Source of the DNA: Lepus europaeus
Lineage: Eukaryota; Chordata; Mammalia; Lagomorpha; Leporidae
Assembly (NCBI RefSeq): GCF_033115175.1
Contig: NC_084827.1
Location: forward strand, 144,701,701 to 144,765,700
Direction: 5' to 3'
Length of the DNA stretch: 64,000 bases
The notes below the pieces were generated by a model that was not told where the DNA came from, did not search any database, and saw only the letters and a program-made list of their open reading frames with translations. The stretch's first letter is position 1, and each line of letters starts with the position of its first letter. A program made the translations under genes and the position numbers. This document shows positions 1 to 9,928 of the stretch, one piece after another.

Positions 1-150
1 CTGGCTCCTGGCTTTGGATCAGCACAGCGCCAGCCATGGCAACCATTTGGGGAGTGAACCAACAGAAGGAAGACCTTTCTCTCTGTCTCTCTCTCTCTCT
101 CACTGTCTATAACTCTACCTGTCAAATAAAAAAAAAAAAGAAAAAAAGAA
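1..150 (+). repeat. C-SINE, 3' half (cut by window start)
   Basis: Ends with the C-SINE signature: GGGGAGTGAACCAAC, CT-rich run, ACTCTACCTGTC and an A-tail at 126-150. Confidence 0.85.
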
Positions 151-288
151 GAAGATGGCCCAAGTTCTTGGGCCCCTGCACCCCTGTGGGAGACCTGGAA
201 GAAGCTCATGGCTCCAGGCTTCAGATCGGCACAGCTCTGGCTGTTGTGGTCCACTGGGGAGTGAACCGGCAGATGGAAGATCTCTCAG

Positions 289-334
<46 letters not shown>

Positions 335-385
335 CTCCTTCTCTTTTTGTGTAACTCTGATTTTCATATAAATAAATAAATCGTT
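151..385 (+). repeat. Old C-SINE, 5'-truncated, with long (CT)n
   Basis: Starts inside the element at AGATGGCCCAAG and ends TTTCATATAAATAAATAAATC. Contains an uninterrupted CT run at about 291-331, likely length-variable. Confidence 0.8.
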
Positions 386-399
386 AACAAACAAAAATT

Positions 400-755
400 C
401 TTGGTCTGAGGCAGGGGTTCAGTACAGCAGTTAAGACAATGCTTAGAACACCTTTACCATATGTTGGAGTCCCTGGATTCAAGTCCCCGTTCTATTTCCC
501 CTCTAGCTTCCTGCTAATGTACACCCTGGGAGGCAGCAGGTGATGGCTCAAGTACTTGGGTCCCCGTCACTGTGAGTGTGATCCAGGTTGAGTTACCAGC
601 TCCTGGCTTTGGCCTGTTGTACGCCTGGCTATTTTGGACATTTGGGGAGTGAACCAGTGGATAGAAGATCAATCTCTTTCTATTTGTGTCTCTGTTTCTC
701 TCTCTCTGATTTTCTCCATCTCTCTGTCTTTCATATAAATACATTAAAAAAACTT
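400..755 (+). repeat. Old divergent C-SINE
   Basis: tRNA-like head (AGTACAGCAGTTAAGACAAT), TTCAAGTCC box, and ATAAATACATTAAAA tail. Confidence 0.75.
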
Positions 756-859
756 TTTTAAGTTTCTTGCTGTTGTAAGATAGTGCAGTTATAAAAACTT
801 CATTTGCTTTTATTTTTCTACAGCCAATTTCTTAGATCTTAATTCATGGAAAAACTTAC

Positions 860-953
860 CTGTTGGATCTCCTGTTTGAACCATGAAACCCTTGATGTTT
901 CTGTGAAATATACAGCCATTGTAGTAATTACTGGCACAAAGAGCCAAGAAATT
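860..953 (-). CDS. PPIL3: PPIL3 coding exon ([13 protein letters not shown]...GDPT)
   Basis: 94 bases, 31 codons plus one base. On the minus strand it is preceded by a pyrimidine-rich acceptor ending TTCAG and followed by donor GTAAGT (plus 854-859). The partial last codon (G) fits the next residue, Gly, expected in the exon left of the window. Confidence 0.95.
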
Positions 954-3900
954 CTGAAGAGAGTAAAAAAGATGACCAAGAAATGGTGCAGCAGAAACAC
1001 ATTTAAGATAAAGAACCAATCATTTATTGAGAACACTAGAGCAGTGTATCTTGCAGATACTACTTTAAACCATGTCACTTCGCTGCCTAAAACATGTCAA
1101 CAGCTTTTTTCTGCTCTTGGAATAAAACACAAAGTCTTCAGCAGGGCCTCACAAACCCTTACCTCTATATGCTCTGTGATTACAACACCTGCCTCCTGCC
1201 TGCCCCACTGATCCCATCAATACTGCACCGTTATCCATTCCGCCCTGGGGACCATTGCACCTGCTCTTTCTATACCAGGAACATTCCTTTTATATCTCTT
1301 TCTATGGAGATGTCTTGATATGTTCTGTACTCACTTCAAGTATTACTTTCTGAGCTAGGCTTGCCCTTGTTTTCTACTTTTAGATACAGGATGAGCACAC
1401 CTAATCCAAAAATTTAGAATCTGAAATGCTCACAAGTTTCCCAAAAGTCTATGCGAACATTCTGAAGTTTGAAAATCTCTGAAATCTGAAGCACATCTGG
1501 TACCAGGCATTTCAGATAAGGGCTGCTCAACCTGCAGTTCCTCTCCCATTATTCTCTGTTTTACCACTTTCTTTTCTTTAAGGCATTATCACCGTTCAGA
1601 CTTCATTTTGCCACCCTGTCCATTTTCCCAAGTAGAATAGTAGCTCAATGAGGGCAAGAATGTCTCTTATTCATCATTGTACTCATGCATATGTGGGGGT
1701 CTTCAAAACATGTAGGGAAAACGCATATTATGAAAAACTGAAAAAAAGCTATGCATGGATTTTAAAACTTTTACAGCAAAATAAATGTATCTTTTAATTC
1801 TATTTCCACAAACCTTTTAAAGTACACTCATGCACCTAGACCTGGCACAACAGCCTTTCACAAATAAGTCTTAATGAAAGACTATATTTAGAGGAATCTT
1901 CTTTCTACCCTTGTCATTTATACAGGTGAAATAATGTACAGAACCGCTCTCTTATCTAATATCCTAATTATTATGTTTCCTAAGGAAAACGAACCAACAG
2001 AAAATGATACTTGACACTCTTCTCTTTGATGACTTTTTTTTTTTTTTTTTTTTTTGACAAGCAGAGTGGACAGTGAGAGAGAGAGTCAGAGAGAAAGGTC
2101 TTCCTTTTTTTCCGTTGGTTCACCCCCCAATGGCCACTGCAGCCTGCATGCTGAGGCCGGCGCACCATGCTGATCCGAAGCCAGGAGCCAGGTGTTTCTC
2201 CTGGTCTCCCATGCGGGTGCAGGGCCCAAGCACTTGGGCCATCCTCCACTGCACTCCCAGGCCATAGCAGAGAGCTGGCCTGGAAGAGGGGCAACAGGGA
2301 CAGAATCCGGCACCCCATCCAGGACTAGAACCTGGTGTGCCGGCGCCGCTAGGCGGAGGATTAGCCTGTTGAGCCGCGGCGCCAGCGATGACCTACTTTT
2401 GAAATGAGGAAAGATAAGTGGAAATTAGACTGGACGTTATAATGACTAGTTTTTCTGACAATAGTTTTACAGAAAGCTTTTGAGGTGGTTAAACCTAAAA
2501 ATGGTCACCCTGCAGCATTCATTGATTTTAATATGCAAATGATGTTACTCACCTCACACGTTTTGGGAGTCCTCTCACAGAACACTTCTATTTTAATATC
2601 ACCTACATCTGTATGTAATGTCACAGACTAGGAAGGAGAAAGGATGTGAGACAAATAAGCTCTTCAAATGATTTGATGTTCTACTATATGACTGCCCAGG
2701 ATGGATATTCAAGATGACAATAAAAATATAAAGAAATACTGCTTTAGATATGATCCATCTAATAACAGAGCTAAAAGATAAGTTGTACTTCATCCTCCAA
2801 TTTTTTAAAAAGATTTATTTATTTATTTGAAAGAGTTACAGAGAGAGAGAGAGAAAGACGAGGAGAGAGAGAAAGGGAGAGGGGGGAGAGGGAGAGGAGG
2901 AGAGGGAGAGGGGGAGAGAGAGAAAGAGACAGAGTTAGGGAGAGAGAGAGAGAAGAGAGATATCTTCTATCCACTGGTTTATTCCCCAGATGGCCACAAT
3001 AGCCAGTGCAGGACCAGGCAGAAGGTTTAAGCCAGGAGCTTCTTTTGGGTCTCCCACATGGGTGGCAGGGGTCCAGTGTTTGGGCCATCTTCCACTGCTT
3101 TTCCCAGGTCATTAGCAGGGAGCTGAATTGGGTAGTGGAGCAACCAAGACTTGAACCGCTGCCTATATGGGATGCTAGTGTCACAGGTGGCAACTTTATC
3201 TGCTATGCCACAATGCCGGTCCACAAATTGATTTTAAAAGCATTTATCCAAATGATAAATTGTGAGGAGATAATTGCTATAAATTTGAATTTTTGTCAAT
3301 AAAAATGAAAATAATTGTTATGTTTTACTATTGATTTATACAGCAATTCAACATCAATTAATATCAATTGAAAATAATAAAAAATGACTTTTCAAACATA
3401 GTTTTTACCATCTCCTTTGCAGAATTTAATTCTGAGAAATGGAGCTAAAAAACAATTCCCTGGGACTGGTGTTGTGTGTAGTGGGTTAATCCACAACCTA
3501 TCATGCTGGTATCCCATATGGGCACCAGTTTGAGTCCTGGCTGTTCCACTTCTGATTCAGTTCCCTGCTAATGCGCCTGGGAAAGCAGTGGAAGATGGCC
3601 CAAGGATTTTGGGTCCTGTACCCAACTGGGAGACCCAGATGAAGTTCTTAGCTTCTGGCTACAGCCTGGTCCAGCTGTTGCAGCCATTTGAGAAGCGAAT
3701 CAGTGGATGGAATATCTCTCTCTCATTTTCTCTCTCTGTAACTGTGTCTTTCAAAGAAACTTTTTAAAAATTCCTGCTTTCACTAAAGACAACAAACATA
3801 AAATGTGTCAATGTTTTTATTTATTTATTTGAAACATAGAGTTACAGAGAGGGAAAGGAAGAGCAGACAGAGAGAAAAGTCTTCCATCCACTGGTTCACT

Positions 3901-5581
3901 CCCCAAATGGCCAGACTGAAGCTAAGAGCCAGGAACTTCATCTGGGTCTGCCATGTGGGTGAGAGGCCCAAACACTTGGGCCATCTACCTCTGCTTTCCC
4001 AAGTGCATTAGCAGGGAGTTGAACTGGAATTGGAGCAGCCAGGACTCAAATTGGCACCCATGTGGATGCTGGTGTTGCAGGCAGTGGCTTAACCTGCTGT
4101 GCCAAGTCATCCCCTAAAATTTGGTTTAAAGTAATTCTGCTTAGCTGCTTTTAAAATTTTTTAATTGGCCGGCGCCGCGGCTCACTAAGCTAATCCTCCA
4201 CCTTGCGGCGCCGGCACACCGGGTTCTAGTCCCGGTCGGGGCACCGGATTCTGTCCCGGTTGCCCCTCTTCCAGGCCAGCTCTCTGCTGTGGCCAGGGAG
4301 TGCAGTGGAGGATGGCCCAAGTGCTTGGGCTCTGCACCCCATGGGAGACCAGGAGAAGCACCTGGCTCCTGCCATCGGATCAGCGTGGTGCACCGGCCGC
4401 AGCACACCAGCCGCGGCGGCCATTGGAGGGTGAACCAACGGCAAAGGAAGACCTTTCTCTCTGTCTCTCTCTGTCACTGTCCACTCTGCCTGTCAAAAAA
4501 TTAAAAAAAAAATTTTTTAATTAATTTATTTTTATATATTTGAAAGGCATGAAGACAGAGACCTTCCATCTTCTGCAGCTTCTGGTGCATTCTCCAAAGG
4601 CCTACAAAGATGGGAATGGGCTAAGGTGAAGCGAGAAGCCCAGAACCCAGTCTAAGTCTCCCATATGGATGGCAGGGAATCAACTTAGCCATTACCTGCT
4701 GCGTCCCATGCAACCATGAATAAGAATCTGGATGAGAAGTGGAGCTGGTACTAGATCCCAGACCCTTGGATATGGGATGCCAGTGTCCCAGGCAATACTG
4801 TGCCAAGCAACCTGACCTAAGTTTTAGTTTTTACTTTTTAAATTTTATGTTTTTAAATATTTATGTATTTATTTGAAAGAGTTGCAGAGAGAGAAAGAGA
4901 TATCTCCCATCCATTGGTTCACTTCCCAGATGGCCACAATGGCCAGGGCTGGGCCAGGGCAAAGCCAGAAGCCAGGAGCTTCTTCCAGGTCTCCACATGG
5001 GTGTAAGGGCCCAAACACTCAGGCCATCTTTCACTTTTTCCAGGCCATTAGCAGGGAGCTGGATTGGAGGTGGAGCAGCTGGGACACGAACCAGATGGGA
5101 TGTCAGCTTTACCTCTACACCACACACCGGCCCCCAATTTTAACTTTTAAAATATGTATTTTCGGCCGGCGCCGTGGCTCAACAGGCTAATCCTCCGCCT
5201 TGCGGCGCTGGCACACAGGGTTCTAGTCCCGGTCAGGGCACCGATCCTGTCCCGGTTGCCCCTCTTCCAGGCCAGCTCTCTGCTGTGGCCAGGGAGTGCA
5301 GTGGAGGATGGCCCAAGTGCTTGGGCTCTGCACCCCATGGGAGACCAGGAGAAGCACCTGGCTCCTGCCATCGGAACAGCGCGGTGCGCCGGCCGCAGCG
5401 CGCTACCGCGGCGGCCATTGGGGGGTGAACCAACGGCAAAAGGAAGACCTTTCTCTCTGTCTCTCTCTCACTGTCCACTCTGCCTGTCAAAAAAAAAAAA
5501 AATATGTATTTTCATTTACTTGAAAGGCAGAGAGAGAGGGAGGAAGAGGAAGAGGGAGAGGGAGAGGGAGAAAGGGGGAGA

Positions 5582-5620
<39 letters not shown>

Positions 5621-6033
5621 GGCAGGGAAGGGAAACAAAAGTGTCTTCTACTCCCTGGTTTACTCTCCAGATGCCTACAACAAGCCAGAGCTGGGCTAGA
5701 CCAAAGCCTAGAACTCCATCTGGGTCTCCCATGCAGGTAGTAAGGGCCTGAGCACTCAAGCCATCATCTGTTGCCTCCCAGAATGTATTAGCAGGAAGCT
5801 GGTCTAAAATGGAGCAGCTAGGACAAGAACTGGAACTCCAATGTCGGATGCAGGTGTCCCAATAAGTAACTTAACAGGCTGTGCTATAATACCCACCCCT
5901 TTAAATTCTCATTTTTAAAAACTTTCATTCTACGTTGCATGCTTCTATAACATATAATTTCTTCACCTTGTCACTAACAGTTCTAAAAATTACTTATGAA
6001 AGATATTTATAAAAATTCTATAAAACTTACCAT
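860..6033 (-). CDS. PPIL3: PPIL3, cyclophilin-type peptidyl-prolyl isomerase-like 3 (5' part of gene)
   Basis: Minus-strand gene entering the window from the left. Three coding segments (6033-6031, 2627-2553, 953-860) join in one frame: the start Met, then [15 protein letters not shown]..., then [19 protein letters not shown]... through GDPT, 57 residues plus one base. This is the N-terminal third of the small single-domain cyclophilin PPIL3 (about 161 residues in mammals) and agrees with the human protein as I remember it. Family knowledge: cyclophilin-fold prolyl isomerase, nuclear, found in spliceosomal complexes. The segment contains the F-M-V-Q-T-G-D stretch that starts the cyclophilin active-site region; the remaining catalytic residues lie outside the window. 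Introns carry young and old C-SINEs. The first exon is head to head with NIF3L1, so a shared promoter is likely. Identification is very secure. Confidence 0.96.
1170..1885 (+). repeat. L2-like LINE 3' end interrupted by MER2-like and mariner-like elements
   Basis: 1560-1690 resembles the L2 3' end (AGTAGCTCAATGAGGGCAAGAA) and resumes at about 1828-1880 (CACCTAGACCTGGCACAACAG). About 1389-1541 resembles a short MER2/Tigger element (AATCCAAAAATTTAGAATCTGAAATG ... CATTTCAGATAAGGGCTGCTCAACC motifs). Assigned from memory of consensus sequences. Confidence 0.5.
1690..1827 (+). mobile_element. Short mariner-like inverted-repeat element, copy 1
   Basis: About 135 bases with TIR-like ends (GTCTTCAAAACATGTAGGGA and its counterpart ACAAACCTTTTAAAGTAC). 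Middle reads ATGCATGGATTTTAAAAC ... TTTTAATTC. Related copies are at 26026-26150 and 57488-57610. Confidence 0.55.
2033..2388 (-). mobile_element. C-SINE, young GC-rich subfamily
   Basis: Full length inverted copy from poly(T) and GACAAGCAGAGTGGACAGTG to GCCGCGGCGCC; short GATGAC-like target duplication. Lies in a PPIL3 intron. Confidence 0.9.
2553..2627 (-). CDS. PPIL3: PPIL3 coding exon ([21 protein letters not shown]...)
   Basis: 75 bases, exactly 25 codons in phase 0, missed by simple ORF scans because it has no ATG. The acceptor is CTTCCTAG and the donor GTGAGT. It begins with the second codon of the protein (Ser); the start codon is in the upstream exon at 6031-6033. Confidence 0.95.
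2806..3224 (-). repeat. Old C-SINE with 130-base GA-rich expansion
   Basis: Inverted copy whose CT stretch, read as GA on the plus strand at about 2838-2957, has expanded into an imperfect polypurine tract. Confidence 0.85.
3459..3770 (+). repeat. Old C-SINE
   Basis: Head CTGGTGTTGTGTGTAGTGGGTTAA through CTGTGTCTTTCAAAG tail. Confidence 0.8.
3812..4118 (-). repeat. Old C-SINE, inverted
   Basis: From TTATTTATTTATTTGAAAC through AACCTGCTGTGCCAAGTCATCCCC. Confidence 0.8.
4167..4508 (+). mobile_element. C-SINE, young GC-rich subfamily
   Basis: GGCCGGCGCCGCGGCTCAC head to CTGCCTGTCAAAAAA tail; target duplication ATTTTTTAATT on both sides. Confidence 0.93.
4518..5140 (-). repeat. Two old inverted C-SINEs in tandem (4518-4825 and 4850-5136)
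   Basis: The first is highly diverged (TTGAAAGGCATGAAGACAGAG ... CAATACTGTGCCAAGCAACC). The second runs from TTATTTGAAAGAGTTGCAGAG to ACCACACACCGGCCCC. Confidence 0.75.
5164..5502 (+). mobile_element. C-SINE, young GC-rich subfamily
   Basis: Full length; 15-base target duplication AAAATATGTATTTTC before 5164 and after the A-tail. Confidence 0.95.
5505..5905 (-). repeat. Old C-SINE with GA-rich expansion
   Basis: Inverted copy; GA-rich tract 5527-5617 corresponds to the expanded CT region. Ends GGCTGTGCTATAATACCCACCCC. Confidence 0.8.
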
Positions 6034-6103
6034 TTTCCTTCTTGATAGTTCCAGGGAGTTCTTTTTAACTTCTCCGAGTCTTAAGAGAAGCTCAAGAATA
6101 AGT
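6031..6103 (-). CDS. PPIL3: PPIL3 exon with 5' UTR and the start codon only
   Basis: 73-base exon. On the minus strand the acceptor is TTTGGGAATAG with a long pyrimidine run before it, and the exon ends GGAAAATG followed by donor GTAAGT. The final three bases (6033-6031) are the ATG, with an A at -3, so the intron falls directly after the initiator codon. No other ATG occurs in the exon. The rest is 5' UTR. Confidence 0.88.
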
Positions 6104-6372
6104 CTATTCCCAAAAAGAAGAAAGAATTAAGTTCATTTTCCTGCTGTCTTCATTCACAGAGGCTCATCTTTATTGTAAATAAGAAAAAGCCTGGGATGGT
6201 ATCCCCATGTAACAAAAATCCAGTTACAGAAGTGATGAGACCCTACGGAATGAAGCCCACCAATCTGCTACTTCTACTTACTCTTCTCTAAGAGCCTCTT
6301 TGCAAGTCCAATAAGCCAGGTACATTCCCACCTTAGAATCTAGGCACTGGCCTGCAACACTAACACTTTCTT

Positions 6373-6723
6373 TCTTTTCTTTTTTTTTAATTTTTTGACA
6401 GGCAGAGTGGACAGTGAGAGAGAGACAGAGAGAAAGGTCTTCCTTTGCCGTTGGTTCACCCTCCAATGGCCGCCGCGGTAGGCGCGCTATGGCCAGCGCA
6501 CCGCACTTATCCGATGGCAGGAGCCAGGTGCTTCTCCTGGTCTCCCATGGGGTGCAGGGCCCAAGGACTTGGGCCATCCTCCACTGCACTCCCTGGCCAC
6601 AGCAGAGAGCTGGCCTGGAAGAGGGGCAACCGGGAAAGAATCCGGCACCCCGACTGGGACTAGAACCCGGTGTGCCGGCGCCGCAAGGCGGAGGATTAGC
6701 CTAGTGAGCCGCGGCGCCGGCCG
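6373..6723 (-). mobile_element. C-SINE, young GC-rich subfamily
   Basis: Full length inverted copy, target duplication CTAACACTTTCTT at 6360-6372 and 6724-6736. Lies between PPIL3 exons 1 and 2. Confidence 0.95.
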
Positions 6724-6817
6724 CTAACACTTTCTTACAGCTAATTTCAGTACCTCTAGGTCTCTCCTCAAATGTCAAGTCTTACTTATCTCACAGCCCT
6801 ACTTAAAACTGCTGCAG

Positions 6818-7130
6818 GAGTCGGCGCTGTGGCTAGCAGGTTAGGGCTCTGCCTGCGGCCTGCCATCCCATGTGGGCGCGGGTTCGAGTCCCGGCTGCTC
6901 CACTTCCAATCCAGCTCCCTACTTGTGGCGTGGGGAAGCAGCAGAGGATGGCCCAAGCGTTTGGGCCTCTGCACCCACGTAGGAGAATGGGAGGAGGCTC
7001 CTGGTTCCCGGCTTCGGATCAGCCCCGCCCGGCTATTGCGGCCATTTGGGGGAGTGAACCACCGAATGGAAGATTCTCTCTCTCTCTGTAACTGTCTTTC
7101 AAATAAATAAAAATAAATAAATATTTAAAA
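6818..7130 (+). repeat. C-SINE, intermediate age
   Basis: GTCGGCGCTGTGGCTAGCAGG head, GGTTCGAGTCCCGGCTGC B-box-like motif, CTTTCAAATAAATAAAAAT tail. Confidence 0.88.
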
Positions 7131-7358
7131 ATACAGTGCTCGAAACCCAGGACTTGCACTGTTTTCTCTTCCCAAATTACTTATCACTAACATACTAAAC
7201 ATACTAAACCCTTTCCTTACTTACTCTGCCGTTCCAACAACACCTTAGCCGCACAGCACGTTCACTCCAAGTGTCCCAAGAACCAACAGTGCCAATACAG
7301 GGCTCAGCAAGCCCTTGAGAAAGTAATGAAAGAATGAATGAGGTTGCCCCACACTTAC

Positions 7359-7460
7359 CCACTTCGGTCAGCACAGCCGTTGTTAAACAGCGAAGATGCA
7401 ATTGCAGAAGCCTGGACAAGTCTTTCGGTTCTGGATTACGAGTTTGGGGGCCACCGGAAG
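7359..7460 (-). other. PPIL3: PPIL3 first exon, non-coding (left edge exact, right edge approximate)
   Basis: A strong minus-strand donor (GAAGTGG then GTAAGTGTG; GT at plus 7358-7357) marks the 3' edge of a first exon. The transcription start is not visible in the sequence. It is placed near the ETS-like ACCGGAAGT at 7453-7461, as is usual for TATA-less promoters. A weaker alternative donor (GCAGA then GTAAGT) lies about 130 bases further downstream near 7215. Confidence 0.6.
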
Positions 7461-7800
7461 TCGGGCGCGGGACCCATTAGAGAGCACCTTCTTACCTTCT
7501 TACCTCCTCTTTCCTCCCTTCTCCTTCTTATATCAAACCAAAATGACTAGCACTAGGGAAGCAATGTGATTTATCCGCTAATTTGAAATTTGACGGCGAG
7601 GCGCAGCTCTGTTAACTGCACTGCAGTCCGGAGCACAACCCGGAACTACCCGCCAGACTCGGGCAGTGTTTTGGGTACGACTGTAAAACCGGAGGGACCA
7701 ACTTCCGCCCTGTTGTCCGCTGCCTATTGCCGAAGGCCGGGAGAGCCGGCCCGGGACAGGAAGTGGTGGCTACGGAGGTGTGCCGGGACTCGTGAGTAGT
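7360..7800. promoter_or_regulatory. Divergent PPIL3/NIF3L1 promoter region
   Basis: About 430 bases separate the first-exon donors of PPIL3 (7359, minus) and NIF3L1 (7791, plus). The segment has no TATA box, is GC- and CpG-richer than its surroundings, lacks any SINE, and contains several GGAA-core ETS-like motifs: ACCGGAAGT at 7453, CCGGAAC near 7640, ACTTCCG at 7701 and AGGAAGTG at 7758. Tandem ETS sites are typical of bidirectional housekeeping promoters; binding here is inferred. Confidence 0.75.
7700..7791 (+). other. NIF3L1: NIF3L1 first exon, non-coding (left edge approximate)
   Basis: The donor GGGACTC then GTGAGTAGT fixes the 3' edge at 7791. The start is inferred to be near the ETS-like ACTTCCG at 7701. 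No protein-coding sequence is assigned; the exon supplies 5' UTR spliced to the acceptor at 9467. Confidence 0.6.
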
Positions 7801-8548
7801 GGGCAATTTAAACCCGAAGAGAGGAGTTGTGGCAGGGTGGGAGATGACTGTTAACGTGGGTGCTGCAGAAAAAGAGGGCACAAAACTGCCCTGCTGAACG
7901 AGCGCAGAGGGCAGTGGTGGGGCGGGGTTCCCGACCCCAGGACCTACGCACTGTGCCTTCTGACCCTTCACTGCCTGGGAAAGGCTTGAAGTGGCACTGG
8001 AGTGAGCAGGAGACGAAGCAAGGCAGAGTCGTTTGCAGGTTGTATTGGCTAGCGATAACACAGGGGCTCTAGGGCAGGCACTGTCCCTGCCTTGTGTTTA
8101 AATCTCGCCTGCCTACCACGAGCTGGGCGTTTTTATATTCTTCTTTTTACAGGGCAGAACCTCAGAAGTCAGGTGCTTTGCCCGTGGTGGCACAGGAGTG
8201 GCCGAGGGCTGCGGTCTGGCCTCCGTCAGGGCAGTTCACCAGCGTCCTGGGCTGCCGCCCACTGTGCTCGCTGCCTGTGGCTCCGGGCTTGGAGCCGTCC
8301 GTTCCCTCGCGGCGGTGTTTCACCGCCTTCTTTCCAAGCGCTCTTTCACGTGTGAACGACGGAAACCCTTCGCGGTGGCACGCCGGCTCTTCACTTTGGA
8401 GCTGGCCAGATTTACAAGAATTGGGAGAGTGGATTAGGATCAGGATATGCGATTGGAGGGTGGAAGTGGTGTCAGAACCATTGGAGGATCTTCCAAGACC
8501 TTGCGTGGTTTTGGAAAGTGGTTTTGGTTTCAAAGACTATATTAACCA
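7792..8548. other. NIF3L1 intron 1, GC-rich unique sequence
   Basis: No repeat or coding exon recognised. The right half (about 8160-8420) is GC-rich with several CpGs and gives open frames on both strands, but none resembles a known protein. It could include an alternative 5' UTR exon of NIF3L1; I see no decisive signal. Confidence 0.5.
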
Positions 8549-8760
8549 GGGGTGAGCATTTGGTAGAGTGTTTAGGACACTGGCGTTGTATTCTGAAATG
8601 CCTGGATTCAAGTCCCGGCTTCTGATTCCAGTTCCCTGCTAATGTACACATGGGAGGCAGCAGTGGGTCAAGTCCTTGGGTCCCTGCCGCCCATGGCGGA
8701 GACCTAAATTGAGTTCTAGGCTTCTGGCTTCCATCTTGTGGTCATTTGAATAAAATATGA
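8549..8760 (+). repeat. Old C-SINE, 3'-shortened
   Basis: GGTGAGCATTTGGTAGAGTG head and TTCAAGTCCCGGCTTC; loses the CT stretch and ends GTCATTTGAATAAAATATG. Confidence 0.7.
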
Positions 8761-8894
8761 AAGTAAATAACAGTGTAAAAAGTAACATATTGAGTATCCA
8801 CATGCTATTAAAATATTTCTGCAATAGACATTGTGAAAAAATTTATTTTTGCTATCACTGGGTTATGCTTATTCATTAAATTTATAGTTGGCTA

Positions 8895-9412
8895 TATTTC
8901 TTGTATTTCACTATAGTAACAAAAAGCTAATGTACACCTCTAGATGACCTGTGAAGTAGGTTATAATCTCCATTTTTTATTTTACTTTTTACAAAGTTTA
9001 TTTGAAACCCAGAGTTGCAGAGAGAGAGAGAGAGAGATCATCCATCTGCTGGTTCATTCCCCAGATGGCCACAATGTCCTGGGCTGGGCCAGTCTGAAGC
9101 CAGGAGCTAGGAATTCCATCTGGATCTCCCATGTGGGTGGCAAAGGTCCAAGCACTTGGTCCACTTTTCACTGCTTTCTCCGGGCACATTAGCAGGGAAC
9201 TGGATCAGAGTGGAGCAAATAGAATTGAGGATGTCGGCCTTGCAAGAGGCAGCTTAACCCACTGTGCCGCAACGCTGGCCCCAGTCTCTGTTTTTCAGAT
9301 GAGCAAACAAAAAAAAGCTACAAGAGGTTAAATGGCTGAGCTAAGTGGCAGAGGCAGTATTTGAATCCAGTTTAGTATGACAGCAGCTCTTTGACTCAGA
9401 TGCTTTGAAGCC
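8895..9412 (+). repeat. MIR SINE split by an old inverted C-SINE (8978-9284)
   Basis: MIR-like text GAAGTAGGTTATAATCTCCATTTT stops at the C-SINE and resumes CAGATGAGCAAAC ... GAGGTTAAATGGCTGAG ... TTTGAATCCAG. The inserted C-SINE ends GTGCCGCAACGCTGGCCCC. Just upstream of NIF3L1 exon 2. Confidence 0.7.
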
Positions 9413-9467
9413 TCGGAGGTGCAGGCCTGAACTGTACATGTGTACTGCTCTCTGTGTTTGACTTCAG

Positions 9468-9928
9468 AAACTGAGCGTTGCCTGCTTGCTGTATGTTGTC
9501 ATCTTGTGCGCGCCTGGCCCCCACGACGGTCCGGCTTGTCCATTCTCTGAACTGCAGTTCTTCCCGTTCCTTCATGGATCTGAAGACACTCATTTCCTCC
9601 TTGAATGACTTTGCATCCCTGTCTTTTGCTGAGAGTTGGGACAATGTTGGATTGCTGGTGGAACCAAGCCCACCACATACTGTGAATACACTCTTCCTGA
9701 CCAATGACTTGACTGAGCCGGTGATGGAGGAGGCTCTGCAAAAGAAGGCAGATCTCATCCTTTCCTACCATCCGCCCATCTTCCTACCCATGAAGCGCAT
9801 AACCTGGAAGTCCTGGAAGGAGCGCCTGGTGATCCGGGCTTTGGAGAACAGAGTTGCCATCTACTCTCCTCACACAGCCTATGACGCTGCACCCCAGGGA
9901 GTGAACAACTGGCTGTCCAAAGGGCTCG
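9468..9928 (+). CDS. NIF3L1: NIF3L1 exon 2 (start codon, residues 1-145)
   Basis: Acceptor TTTGACTTCAG ends at 9467 and donor GTGAGA starts at 9929. The first 25 bases are 5' UTR; coding begins at 9493 and runs 436 bases, leaving one base of codon 146 (Gly). It carries the FAESWDNVGLLVE, SYHPP and SPHTAYDAAPQG family blocks. Confidence 0.96.

Noticed and set aside
36-371. Many 60-150-residue open frames with GWGVNQQ / WPKCLGP / EGEPTAK-like sequence on both strands
   Set aside because: They repeat across dozens of loci and all lie in C-SINE bodies; they are translations of the SINE, not genes.
846-1211. Plus-strand open frame of 121 codons
   Set aside because: It is the antisense shadow of the PPIL3 exon at 860-953 and continues into L2-like DNA.
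2829-2957. Regular GA units that could suggest a repeat array such as CRISPR
   Set aside because: Simple-sequence expansion of a SINE tract in a mammalian intron; no repeat-spacer structure.
6818-6900. tRNA-like head with GGTTCGAGTCC
   Set aside because: A and B box-like motifs belong to the tRNA-derived C-SINE; no cloverleaf tRNA gene is formed.
8092-8555. Overlapping open frames in NIF3L1 intron 1
   Set aside because: GC-rich promoter-proximal DNA with open frames on both strands; no conserved protein recognised, no clear splice pair.
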